DNA of 64,000 bases, from assembly GCA_015654595.1 (NCBI GenBank), contig JAATGQ010000142.1, positions 1-64,000 of the forward strand, read 5' to 3'. The translations under genes and the position numbers were made by a program. The notes beneath the pieces were generated by a model. It worked only from the letters and a program-made list of their open reading frames with translations. It did not search any database and was not told where the DNA came from. Below are positions 37,307-45,599 of this stretch, one piece after another (positions within the stretch are counted from its first letter, which is position 1; each line of letters starts with the position of its first letter). Origin of the DNA: Chitinophagales bacterium (lineage in GTDB: Bacteria > Bacteroidota > Bacteroidia > Chitinophagales > Chitinophagaceae).

Positions 37307-38722
37307 ATGGATAAATTTATTGTATCGGCGCGAAAATACAGGCCCCAGGATTTCTCTACAGTGGTGGGCCAGGCGCATATTACGACTACCTTAAAAAATG
37401 CGATCCGGAACGGGCAGTTGGCGCATGCCTTTCTGTTTTGCGGACCTCGCGGCGTAGGCAAGACGACCTGTGCGCGAATTCTGGCAAAGACCATCAACTG
37501 CGAGAATGTCGGACCCGACGGAGAGGCTTGTAATAAATGCCACTCTTGTGTTTCCTTTAATGATGGGATCTCTTTGAATATCCATGAGTTGGATGCGGCC
37601 AGCAACAACTCTGTCGACGACATCCGGACCCTGGTGGAGCAGGTTCGCTTTGCGCCCCAGGCTGGAAAATACAAGGTATATATCATCGATGAGGTGCACA
37701 TGCTTAGCACCTCTGCGTTCAACGCATTCCTGAAGACGCTGGAGGAGCCGCCTCCTTATGCCATCTTTATCCTGGCGACAACGGAAAAGCATAAGATCCT
37801 GCCAACCATCCTCTCCCGATGCCAGATATTCGATTTTAAGCGGATCACCTCGGCCGATACGGTCGATCATCTGCAGGATATCTGTAACAAGGAAGAGATC
37901 AAGGCGGAAAAACCTGCCTTACAGGTGATCGCCCAAAAGAGCGAGGGTTGTATGCGGGATGCGTTGAGTATCCTGGATAAGATCGTCAGCTTTACCAATG
38001 GAGAACTGACGTATACCAATACGCTGGAGCACCTGAACATCCTGGATGCCGATTACTATTTCCGGATCCTCGATGCGATGCGTGAGCAGAACCTGTCAGA
38101 TGCGCTGCTGATCTACGATTCTATCAACCGCAAGGGTTTTGAAGGGGATATGGTACTGAATGGCCTATCGGAATTCATTCGGAACCTGCTGGTCTGTAAG
38201 GATGAAAAAGTGGCTTCCCTGCTGGAAGTCGTAGAAAGCTTTAAGGACCGTTATATCGACGTTGGAAAAAGCGTCGATACCTTATACCTGATCAGCGCGC
38301 TGAATGTGCTGAACGAAGCGGAGCTCAACTTCAAATCCGCCCGTAACAAGCGGCTGCATGTCGAGCTGGCCCTGATCAAACTCTGTTACCTGGCGCAGGC
38401 CTTACAGGTTAGTGCGGGGGATGGAAAAAAAAAGGCTGATCAGCTAAGGCCCGTGTCCTTCAGAAATATCCCGGCCATGGTCCCTGTAAAGAGCCAGGAC
38501 GGGTCAGCAGCTGACGGCGGACGGGCTGCGGCAGCCGCAGAAAAGGCGGCAACAGGCGCCCGTCTTACGATCGACGAAGGCGTACAGTCTCCCCCAGCCG
38601 ACACAACCTTCCAAACTCCGGTCGGCAGTACTGCAAGCACGGCAACGACGGCTGAGGCTGAAGCAACAGTCGCCGGCACAGCCAGGCCAACAACCGGTCC
38701 CGGCACACCCGCCGCAGGATAA
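37307..38722 (+). CDS. dnaX: DNA polymerase III subunits gamma/tau DnaX (ends at in-frame TAA)
   Basis: DnaX is the ATPase of the clamp loader. The 471 residues before the stop hold the whole motor part: Walker A in CGPRGVGKTTCARIL (about 43-57), a four-cysteine zinc module (CENVGPDGEACNKCHSC), Walker B IIDEVHML, the SRC sensor in LSRCQIFDF, and domain III up to about residue 370. Then come an A9 run at 38425-38433 and an Ala/Thr/Gly-rich linker that ends at TAA 38720-38722. The same reading frame stays open beyond that stop for 170 codons and encodes a conserved-looking C-terminal domain (next entry). The truncated protein would still work as a gamma-like clamp-loader subunit. Confidence 0.93.
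   Translation: MDKFIVSARKYRPQDFSTVVGQAHITTTLKNAIRNGQLAHAFLFCGPRGVGKTTCARILAKTINCENVGPDGEACNKCHSCVSFNDGISLNIHELDAASNNSVDDIRTLVEQVRFAPQAGKYKVYIIDEVHMLSTSAFNAFLKTLEEPPPYAIFILATTEKHKILPTILSRCQIFDFKRITSADTVDHLQDICNKEEIKAEKPALQVIAQKSEGCMRDALSILDKIVSFTNGELTYTNTLEHLNILDADYYFRILDAMREQNLSDALLIYDSINRKGFEGDMVLNGLSEFIRNLLVCKDEKVASLLEVVESFKDRYIDVGKSVDTLYLISALNVLNEAELNFKSARNKRLHVELALIKLCYLAQALQVSAGDGKKKADQLRPVSFRNIPAMVPVKSQDGSAADGGRAAAAAEKAATGARLTIDEGVQSPPADTTFQTPVGSTASTATTAEAEATVAGTARPTTGPGTPAAG
38425..38439 (+). promoter_or_regulatory. Slippage/frameshift site in dnaX: A9 run followed by TGA
   Basis: The sequence GGA-AAA-AAA-AAG-GCT holds nine A's (38425-38433) and the heptamer AAAAAAG. A -1 shift, or one extra A in the transcript, gives GGC then TGA at 38437-38439. 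A deletion of one A gives a TAA at 38445-38447. So either slip ends translation within 14 nt, after about 376 residues, just at the end of clamp-loader domain III. E. coli uses a -1 ribosomal frameshift and Thermus a transcriptional A9 slippage at the matching place to make gamma. Use of the site here is inferred. Confidence 0.65.
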
Positions 38723-39232
38723 GCCAATCCAGGCGCAGGAGGTACAGCTAATGCAGGTGCACCAGCCGGAAAACCCGGCGGAGGCTTGGGTTCCCTGTCC
38801 AAGATCAGACAGCAGTTTACCGAGAAGCAGACGGCCGCCGCTAATCAAAGCCGACCGCTGGAGATCGAAGAACTTCATAGAGCCTGGCAGCAATACGCAG
38901 ACTATCTCAGGGAAAACAAGAATCCGGCGGTTCAAAGTCTTGAGCTGGCAACCCTTCGGATCTTAAATGAGACCAACTTCGAGGTGATCACTGCCAATAA
39001 CCTGGAACAGAAATTTATTGAGCAGGAAAAACGAAAGCTGAATGATCACCTGCAAAATGCTTTTGCCAATAAGGCCATCTCCTTTGCGATCCTTGTCGAG
39101 GAAAGAGAACAGACGACCGAAGAACAGACAGAGCGGCCTCTCAACAAGCGAGAGCAATTCATCCACATCGTGGAGCAATATCCCCTTGTCAAGGAGCTGA
39201 AAGACCGCTTGCGGTTGGAGCTGGATTATTGA
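38723..39232 (+). pseudogene. dnaX: C-terminal (tau) part of dnaX, separated by an in-frame stop
   Basis: This stretch is in the same frame as dnaX and open from directly after the TAA. It first continues the Ala/Gly/Pro linker (ANPGAGGTANAGAPAGKPGG) and then encodes about 145 residues of structured, charged sequence: SKIRQQFTEKQ, PLEIEELHRAWQQYADYL, QSLELATLRILNETNFEV, KELKDRLRLELDY. This is the place and type of the tau tail in Bacteroidota DnaX. The only non-AUG start candidate is TTG at 38786. Possible readings are a recent nonsense mutation, a base-call error, stop readthrough, or independent translation. Without the stop the protein would be 641 residues. Confidence 0.7.
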
Positions 39233-39330
39233 TACGGGGCATAAGCGATTCGGTATCATAAATCGCCGTTAAAAGGTCCCTTGATTTCAGACATATCCCT
39301 TATTGGCGGGAATTTTGCCAATGTGCATCT

Positions 39331-42300
39331 ATGAGCGAAAACTCGACACCTACTCCGAAGCGTCAGATTTTTCAAACGAACTCACAAAGCCGTTGGCAGC
39401 GAATCAAATGGGGCGGCAGGATCTTACTTTTGTTTCTGATCCTGGGAGGAGTCATTTTTTACATCGCCGTATCCCGTGATTATACGCCAGCCGTTCCGCG
39501 GATCAAGGAACAAAGTCAGCTGTACAAAAAAGTGCTGGACACCAATAAGAGTTTTCTTTTCAAGAACAGCCTGATCGAACAATATGGCGGTTTCCGAAAG
39601 TATATCAATGAGAAGGTGCCCTATACCGGCGACAGCTACCCGGGCAAATCCCGGAAGGATTCTGAGCGGTTGGCGGCACAGCGGCTAAGAAAGGTCGACA
39701 CCAATTTCCGCTCCTTTACAAAATTCCCTGCCGGCATCCGGGCTGGCTTCTATGTAGACTGGGATGCGCAGTCCTTTTTATCCCTGCAGCAATACATCGA
39801 CAAGATGAACATGGTCATCCCGGAATGGATCTTTATCGATCCGACCGCGGATACGGTTTATACCGACATCGATCAGCGGGCTTGGAATGTGATGAAAAAA
39901 TCCGGGGTCAAGATCCTGCCCATCCTTTCCAACAACTATAAAGAGCTTTTCCGCGGAGACGCGGTCCATCGTATCATTAATGACCCGGCCAAAAAACAGC
40001 GCCTGATCAGCGACGTGATCAGGATCCTCGAAAAGAACAATTTTATCGGGGTCAACGTCGACTTTGAGGAGCTGGAAGAAAAAAGCAACGAGAAACTGGT
40101 GGATTTTCAGAAGGACCTTTACCAGCAGCTGCATGAACGCCATCTCCTGGTCACCCAGGACGTGATCCCCTTTAACGAAGATTATAACTTCAAAGAGCTT
40201 TCCAGGTATAACGACTATATCTTTCTGATGGCCTATGACCAGTATTCCGACGCATCCGGCCCAGGCCCGATCGCGCATCAGAAATGGGTGGAAGGCGCAG
40301 TTGACGAGGCCGTGAAGAATATCCCGGAAAGCAAACTCATCCTCTGCATGCCAGCCTATGGGTACGACTGGCGCCTGGGCAAGGAAATGTCTTCCCGGAC
40401 GGTAAGTTACCAGCAGGCATTATTTACCGCAAAGGATGAGGAAGCCACGATCGACTTTGACAACGACTCCTATAACCTGCACTATGATTATGACGACGAC
40501 GACAACGTCCGCCACCAGGTACAGTTCTGCGATGCCGCAACAATCTTCAACGAACTGAGGTTCGCAACGGAATATGGGATCGCCGGGACAGCGCTCTGGC
40601 GACTGGGGGATGAAGACCCGCGGGTTTGGGCTTTTTATGACCAGGATATGCAGAAGCAGTCGGTGGCACATTTTAACTTTTCGGCCTTCAGCCATGTCGA
40701 TGCACACAGCGATGCGGATTTCGTCGACTATGAAGGATCAGGCGAAGTGCTGGATATCATAGCCACGCCAACCAACGGTCGGATCACCCCCGAAGTCAAT
40801 ACGGGCGAAATGCTGATCAGCGAGGAGACTTATGATAGCCTGCCCTCACGTTTCGTGGCCAGAAAATATGGATCCAACGATTCGATGAAACTGGTATTGA
40901 CCTTTGACGACGGCCCGGACCCCAGCTACACGCCCAAGATCCTGGACATCCTGAGCAAGTACCATGTGCCGGCCACTTTCTTCCTCGTAGGCATCAATGC
41001 GGAAAACAATATTCCCATCGTCAAAAGAGAATTCAAAGAAGGCCACGAGATCGGCAATCATACGTTTACGCACCCTAATATTGCAAAGGTCAGTACGAAG
41101 CGGGCCATCCTGGAAATGGAATCGACCCGGCTGTTGATCGAATGCATCACAGGACATTCGACCATTATGTTCCGGGCGCCTTACAATGCGGATTTCGAAC
41201 CGGAAAAATGGGAGGAATTGATCCCCGTCGCTATCGCCCGAACCAAGAACTACCTGGATATCGGCGAGTCGATCGACCCCCTTGACTGGGAACCGGGGAC
41301 ACCCGCGGACAGTATCTTCGACAGGGTTATCCGTCGAAAAGACGAGATGACGAAGGCCGGACTCGGCGGAAATATGATCCTGCTTCATGACGCGGGCGGC
41401 GAAGACCGTTCGGCAACAATTGCCGCACTGCCGCGCATCATCGAATACTTTCAAAAAAGGGGCTTCCAGTTCACCACCGTGGCAGAGTACCTGGGTAAGA
41501 CCAAGGACGATGTGATGCCGCCCGTACCAAAAGGCAGCGGCTATTACCTGTTGCAAATCAACTATTGGTTTGCCGAACTCGGCTACTGGAGCGGTCATAT
41601 CCTGTTCTCGATGTTTATCGTGTTCATGGTGTTGTCGGTCAGCCGGGTGATCTTTATCGCCTTTATCGCGACGAAGGAGCATTTCCGCGAGAAGAAATAC
41701 GCGCTTCACCCCTATTGGGAGGCTGATGGGAAAGGAGCGCCGCTGGTAAGCATCATTGTGCCGGCTTATAACGAAGAGATCAATGCGGTCGGCAGTCTGC
41801 AAAGTCTGCTGGACGGCGACTACCCCAACTTCGAGATCATATTTGTCAACGACGGCAGCCTGGATCAGACCTATGAAAAGGTCAGCACCGCGTTTGCCGG
41901 CAATCCAAAAGTAAAGGTCCTTACGAAACCCAACGGAGGAAAGGCTTCTGCCCTGAACTTTGGCATCAGCCAGTCCCAGGCCGAATTTGTCATCTGCATC
42001 GACGCCGACACCAAGCTGAAGCAGGATGCCGTATCGCGTCTGATGGAGCACTTCGGCGGCATTCGCGGCGGCAAGAAATCCGGACAGGAGGCAAGTAAGG
42101 TGGGGGCCGTTGCCGGGAACGTCAAGGTTGGGAACCAGGTCAATCTGCTTACCCGCTGGCAGGCGATCGAATACGTCAGCAGTCAGAATTTCGACCGGAA
42201 AGCCTTTTCCTATCTCAACGCCATCACCGTTGTACCGGGAGCCATCGGGGCTTTCCGTAAGAATGCGATCGAAGAAGCCGGCGGTTTCACCCATGATACA

Positions 42301-42840
42301 CTGGCAGAGGACTGCGATCTGACCATGCGCATACTACGCCGCGGATATGTCATCGAAAACGACAACCGGGCCATCGCTATGACCGAAGCCCCGGAAACCC
42401 TCAAACAATTCTTCAAACAACGGTTCCGCTGGAGCTATGGCGTCATGCAGACCTTCTGGAAGAACCGGGATACGTTGATGAACTGGAAATACCGCTGGCT
42501 GGGCTGGGCGGCAATGCCAAACATTCTAATATTTCAATATATCATACCCTTTGTCATTCCTCTGGCCGACTTCTTTATGATCGTCGGATTGCTGACGGGA
42601 AATGCCTCCAAGATCCTGGGCTACTACCTGGTCTTTATGCTGGTGGATCTGGCAGTGGCAGTACTGGCATTCAGCATGGAACGGGAGAAGCTCTCAAAAC
42701 TCATCTGGCTGATCCCCCAGCGGCTGATCTGGCGCTGGCTGACCTGGCTGGTATTATTCAGAGCTGTACGCAGAGCATTGAAAGGAGAGCTGCAGCATTG
42801 GGGGGTTTTGAAGCGGACAGGGAATGTAAAAGTGACCTGA
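39331..42840 (+). CDS. Fusion protein: GH18-like domain, NodB polysaccharide deacetylase, GT2 glycosyltransferase
   Basis: This membrane protein of 1169 residues joins three carbohydrate-active domains. After a transmembrane helix (about 30-47) comes a GH18-like domain (about 110-430) whose catalytic strand reads GVNVDFEEL with Asp244 and Glu246. A NodB deacetylase follows (about 515-705), with TFDDGPD at 524-530, the metal-binding pair in GNHTFTH, and RAPYNAD. After membrane helices near 745-785, the GT2 domain has SIIVPAYNEE (807-816), the metal-binding DAD (891-893), the catalytic ED (993-994) and QRFRW (1030-1034), the Q/RxxRW hallmark of processive synthases, then C-terminal helices. The synthase probably polymerises an N-acetylhexosamine chain, the NodB part deacetylates it and the GH18 part trims it, as PgaC and PgaB do in separate proteins. 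The product is inferred. Confidence 0.92.
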   Translation: MSENSTPTPKRQIFQTNSQSRWQRIKWGGRILLLFLILGGVIFYIAVSRDYTPAVPRIKEQSQLYKKVLDTNKSFLFKNSLIEQYGGFRKYINEKVPYTGDSYPGKSRKDSERLAAQRLRKVDTNFRSFTKFPAGIRAGFYVDWDAQSFLSLQQYIDKMNMVIPEWIFIDPTADTVYTDIDQRAWNVMKKSGVKILPILSNNYKELFRGDAVHRIINDPAKKQRLISDVIRILEKNNFIGVNVDFEELEEKSNEKLVDFQKDLYQQLHERHLLVTQDVIPFNEDYNFKELSRYNDYIFLMAYDQYSDASGPGPIAHQKWVEGAVDEAVKNIPESKLILCMPAYGYDWRLGKEMSSRTVSYQQALFTAKDEEATIDFDNDSYNLHYDYDDDDNVRHQVQFCDAATIFNELRFATEYGIAGTALWRLGDEDPRVWAFYDQDMQKQSVAHFNFSAFSHVDAHSDADFVDYEGSGEVLDIIATPTNGRITPEVNTGEMLISEETYDSLPSRFVARKYGSNDSMKLVLTFDDGPDPSYTPKILDILSKYHVPATFFLVGINAENNIPIVKREFKEGHEIGNHTFTHPNIAKVSTKRAILEMESTRLLIECITGHSTIMFRAPYNADFEPEKWEELIPVAIARTKNYLDIGESIDPLDWEPGTPADSIFDRVIRRKDEMTKAGLGGNMILLHDAGGEDRSATIAALPRIIEYFQKRGFQFTTVAEYLGKTKDDVMPPVPKGSGYYLLQINYWFAELGYWSGHILFSMFIVFMVLSVSRVIFIAFIATKEHFREKKYALHPYWEADGKGAPLVSIIVPAYNEEINAVGSLQSLLDGDYPNFEIIFVNDGSLDQTYEKVSTAFAGNPKVKVLTKPNGGKASALNFGISQSQAEFVICIDADTKLKQDAVSRLMEHFGGIRGGKKSGQEASKVGAVAGNVKVGNQVNLLTRWQAIEYVSSQNFDRKAFSYLNAITVVPGAIGAFRKNAIEEAGGFTHDTLAEDCDLTMRILRRGYVIENDNRAIAMTEAPETLKQFFKQRFRWSYGVMQTFWKNRDTLMNWKYRWLGWAAMPNILIFQYIIPFVIPLADFFMIVGLLTGNASKILGYYLVFMLVDLAVAVLAFSMEREKLSKLIWLIPQRLIWRWLTWLVLFRAVRRALKGELQHWGVLKRTGNVKVT

Positions 42841-42917
42841 GCGGCGGGTAATTCCTCAATTTGTATTAATTTCACGGCTCGATTTCAAATTCTTCTATTC
42901 TAAATAAGAAATGCGTT

Positions 42918-44567
42918 ATGGCTGAAGTTATTTTGATGCCCCGGTTGAGTGACACGATGACGGAAGGTGTTATTGCTGCATGGCATAAAAAGATAGGCGA
43001 TCCTGTTAAGAAAGGCGAACTCCTGGCTGAAGTAGAGACGGATAAGGCGACGATGGACCTGGAAAGCTATAAGGACGGCACTTTATTATATGTAGGCACC
43101 GAAAAAGGGGGCAAGATCCAGGTAAATGACTTATTGGCTATCATCGGCGCTCCCGGAGAAGACGTTTCTTCGCTGGTAAAAGGCGGCGGCGCTGCTGCAG
43201 CAGCGCCAGCAGCTTCAGCCCCCGCACAACAAGCCCCGGCACAAGCTCCCGCTTCCGCCCCTGCAGCCGGCGGCGGTCTGGATCTGAGCAAACAGGAAGA
43301 AGTGATCCTGATGCCCCGTCTGAGCGATACCATGACCGAAGGCGTTATCGCCGACTGGCATAAGAAGGTTGGCGATACGGTAAAGAAAGGAGAGGTTCTG
43401 GCAGACATCGAAACCGACAAGGCTACAATGGAGCTGGAAAGCTATAAAGAAGGCAAACTGTTATACATCGGCGCACAGAAAGGTGAAAAGATCGCAGTCA
43501 ATGAACTGTTGGCGGTGATCGGCGATGAAAAGAAGGTCGACCTGGAAAAGATCGTCGCTTCCGCCAGGAACAAAGGTGTTGCCGGACCGGTAACGGCAGC
43601 TCAACCACAGGAAGCTCCTGCAGCAACAGCCGCGGCAACCGCAGCGGAACCGGCGCACTCCGGTCTTTCCGTAAGCGCAGACGGCCGCATCAAGGCTTCT
43701 CCGCTGGCCAGAAAGCTGGCCGCAGAAAAGGGTATCGACATCGCCCAGGTTCCGGGCAGCGGCGACAATGGCCGTATCGTAAAGAAAGACGTCGACGGTT
43801 TTGTTCCCGGTAAGGCAGCAGCCACGACGACAAGCCAACCCGCAGCCAGCGGCAATAAGGTTTCTGCACCGGCCGTTACCGGACAGGTCAGCTATGACGA
43901 GGTTCCTGTTTCCCAGATGCGCAAGGTTATCGCCAAACGCCTGGCTGAAAGCAAATTTACCGCCCCGCATTTCTACATCACCATGTCGATCGATATGGAT
44001 AAGGCAATTGAAAGCCGGACCAAGATCAACGAAGTTTCCCCTGTCAAAATATCCTTTAACGATTTTGTGGTCAAAGCCGTTTCTCTGGCGCTGAAACAGC
44101 ATCCTGCTATCAATAGCAGCTGGCTCGGCGACAAGATCCGTATCAACCACCACGTTAACATCGGCATCGCGGTTGCCATCGAAGACGGCCTGCTGGTTCC
44201 TGTTGTTCGTTTCGCCGATACAAAGAGCCTGTCCCAGATCTCCGCAGAAGTAAAAGACTTTGCACAAAGAGCAAAAGCCAAGAAACTACAGCCTTCTGAT
44301 TGGGAAGGAAGCACCTTTACCATCTCGAATATGGGTATGTTCGGCGTGGATGAATTCACCGCCATCATCAATCCGCCGGATGCCTGTATCCTTGCAGTCA
44401 GCGCGATACAGCAGGTTCCTGTCGTAAAGAACGGAGCGGTTGTACCCGGAAATGTGATGAAGCTGACGCTGAGCTGCGACCACCGCGTGGTAGACGGTGC
44501 GACTGGTTCCGCTTTCCTTTTGACGGTAAAGAGTCTGTTGGAAGAGCCGCTGCGAATGATGATCTAG
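42918..44567 (+). CDS. pdhC: Dihydrolipoamide acetyltransferase, E2 of pyruvate dehydrogenase
   Basis: This is the E2 core of a 2-oxo-acid dehydrogenase complex, 549 residues. Two lipoyl domains each carry the lipoylated lysine in ETDKATM (near residues 40 and 170), joined by Ala/Pro-rich linkers. An E3/E1-binding domain follows (KASPLARKLAAEKGIDIAQV, about 257-276), then the catalytic acetyltransferase domain with the active-site motif DHRVVDGATG near the C terminus. Two lipoyl domains and the sequence RLSDTMTEGVIAAWHKK are typical of the pyruvate complex in Bacteroidota. E1 and E3 genes are not adjacent. Confidence 0.95.
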   Translation: MAEVILMPRLSDTMTEGVIAAWHKKIGDPVKKGELLAEVETDKATMDLESYKDGTLLYVGTEKGGKIQVNDLLAIIGAPGEDVSSLVKGGGAAAAAPAASAPAQQAPAQAPASAPAAGGGLDLSKQEEVILMPRLSDTMTEGVIADWHKKVGDTVKKGEVLADIETDKATMELESYKEGKLLYIGAQKGEKIAVNELLAVIGDEKKVDLEKIVASARNKGVAGPVTAAQPQEAPAATAAATAAEPAHSGLSVSADGRIKASPLARKLAAEKGIDIAQVPGSGDNGRIVKKDVDGFVPGKAAATTTSQPAASGNKVSAPAVTGQVSYDEVPVSQMRKVIAKRLAESKFTAPHFYITMSIDMDKAIESRTKINEVSPVKISFNDFVVKAVSLALKQHPAINSSWLGDKIRINHHVNIGIAVAIEDGLLVPVVRFADTKSLSQISAEVKDFAQRAKAKKLQPSDWEGSTFTISNMGMFGVDEFTAIINPPDACILAVSAIQQVPVVKNGAVVPGNVMKLTLSCDHRVVDGATGSAFLLTVKSLLEEPLRMMI

Positions 44568-44590
44568 GTCAGTTTGCAAAAAATAGTTAA

Positions 44591-44622
44591 AAAGGGGTGT
44601 GAATTCGAATTCATGCCCCTTT
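44591..44622 (+). terminator. Probable terminator after pdhC
   Basis: AAAGGGG (44591-44597) pairs with CCCCTTT (44616-44622), and the inner bases TGTGAATTC and GAATTCATG extend the stem to about 16 pairs with two weak pairs. A short TT run ends it. It lies 23 bp after the pdhC stop. The remaining gap (44623-44797) has a 14-bp palindrome. Confidence 0.6.
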
Positions 44623-44629
44623 CCACTTA

Positions 44630-44643
44630 TATAGACGTCTATA
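44630..44643. promoter_or_regulatory. 14-bp perfect palindrome TATAGACGTCTATA
   Basis: TATAGACGTCTATA is a perfect inverted repeat, 155 bp before the small HTH gene and just after the pdhC terminator. It is the right size for a dimeric regulator's operator. No promoter element close by was recognised. Confidence 0.35.
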
Positions 44644-44797
44644 ACCGCATACAAGGGTTATCTCTTATCCTGCACAAGTTTTTTTCTCTTCCTATGGGCT
44701 AATTCGTGGACTACAGTATTTTTAAGCGAACGTTTTAATCAATTTAACAAACCACGGTTAAGGCTTGCTGACGTAGTAATAAAACCTATTACAGTTT

Positions 44798-45019
44798 ATG
44801 AAGCAGTATCTTAACCTTCTCCTACGCCTCGATCAATTTATCAGAACAAGAGGCACCGGTTCGCCGCCCGAATTTGCCCGCAAGATGGGTATTTCCGAAC
44901 GTAGCCTGTATGAATATCTCAAGGTGTTAAAGGAATTGGGCGCGCCCATTCGCTTTTCCCGGCAGGATCATTCCTACTACTACGAAAAGGACGGACAGTT
45001 CCACATCAGCTTTCTATAG
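44798..45019 (+). CDS. Small helix-turn-helix protein
   Basis: This 73-residue protein is almost entirely a winged-helix/HTH unit: LLLRLDQFIRTRGTGSPPEFARKMGISERSLYEYLKVLKEL over residues 7-47, with the recognition helix around ISERSLYEYLKVL, then a short beta wing (IRFSRQDHSYYYEKDGQF). It lacks any sensing or oligomerisation domain. It could be a DNA-binding regulator of its neighbours; targets are unknown. The length is close to the minimum, yet codon structure and motif support a real gene. Confidence 0.75.
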   Translation: MKQYLNLLLRLDQFIRTRGTGSPPEFARKMGISERSLYEYLKVLKELGAPIRFSRQDHSYYYEKDGQFHISFL

Positions 45020-45030
45020 AAAGAACAAAA

Positions 45031-45065
45031 CAAAAAAAAGAGCTGCCCATAGAAATGGGCAGCTC
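45031..45065 (-). terminator. Strong minus-strand terminator
   Basis: GAGCTGCCCAT (45040-45050) pairs perfectly with ATGGGCAGCTC (45055-45065) around AGAA. On the minus strand it is followed by T8, on the plus strand by no T-run, so it serves a minus-strand transcript although no minus-strand gene precedes it within 1 kb. It lies 20 bp after the stop of the plus-strand HTH gene. Confidence 0.8.
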
Positions 45066-45325
45066 CATAACCTTATCCTATTCAGCCCTCCCGTAGAAAC
45101 GGGCTGACTGTCTCGAAAACTGTGTCCTAAATCTTTACCAATAAACTCTATATTGGGAAGCCCGACGGGCTATTTAGTCGGATGGGATATGTCTAAATTC
45201 AGCGGGCTTGAGTCACCCTTCTATCCGGCCAGCGGTCGTCTTTCCTTTTAAGAACCTTAACCAGGAAAGACATTGTATTGGTTATTCTCGAAACTGACCT
45301 GCCTTTTTTTGTTTGTCAACCGCTG
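45032..45325 (-). ncRNA. Candidate structured non-coding RNA
   Basis: The minus strand has a perfect -7 element TATCTTTG (45339-45332), which would start a transcript near 45325. A strong terminator ends it about 290 nt later. Between them lie several stems: GTCTTTCCT with AGGAAAGAC (9 bp), AGCCC-GTC-GGGCT, ACCAATA with TATTGGT at long range, and a CAGCCC/GGGCTG stem. No ORF above 25 codons is present; a 24-codon ORF starting MSFLVKVLKRKDDRW lies near the 5' end. It lacks the conserved cores that I know for RNase P, tmRNA or SRP RNA. No -33 box is clear. Confidence 0.5.
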
Positions 45326-45331
45326 ACAGAA

Positions 45332-45339
45332 CAAAGATA
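45332..45339 (-). promoter_or_regulatory. -7 promoter element of the candidate ncRNA
   Basis: The minus strand reads TATCTTTG, matching TAnnTTTG. No convincing TTG was found 19-21 bp upstream. It is divergent from the helicase promoter about 120 bp away. Confidence 0.45.
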
Positions 45340-45457
45340 AGACAATTTTCGATGCGGCCTAATAAATCCACAAATATTTTTAAGAACGCCCTCTTCTTTT
45401 TTTTGACCTTCTCTTTCCAATTGATTCTCACCTTCTTGCATCTTAAAAGCAGCAAAA

Positions 45458-45488
45458 TTGGGTATTTTGGCGAGATTACCTAACTTTG
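45458..45488 (+). promoter_or_regulatory. Promoter of the DEAD-box helicase gene
   Basis: TTG (45458-45460), a 20-bp spacer and TAACTTTG (45481-45488) fully match the Bacteroidota promoter consensus. The start of the helicase frame at 45600 leaves a leader of about 105 nt, long for this genome, as often seen for cold-inducible helicase genes. Confidence 0.65.
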
Positions 45489-45599
45489 CGTCTGTTATAA
45501 TATACTTCCTTCTAATCACTTTCGTGACAACCTTCTGTTTATAACGCCCGAAGGATATTGCTGAGTAGATGGGCTTTTTTCAATTTAAATAGTAACATT

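Noticed and set aside
38751-38966. ATG at 38751 behind AGGAGG as a start for the dnaX tail
   Set aside because: It is in another frame than the tail; the only in-frame candidate start is TTG at 38786.
40846-42294. Minus-strand frame of 482 codons over the GH18-NodB-GT2 gene
   Set aside because: It is antisense to a gene with three intact catalytic domains and its translation lacks domain-like segments.
45040-45105. Two hairpins with AGAA or GTAGAAAC loops considered as a CRISPR remnant
   Set aside because: The stems differ in sequence, no repeat-spacer series exists and no cas gene is near.
45316-45519. Minus-strand frame of 67 codons beside the helicase gene
   Set aside because: It covers both divergent promoter elements, has no family resemblance and no upstream signal.
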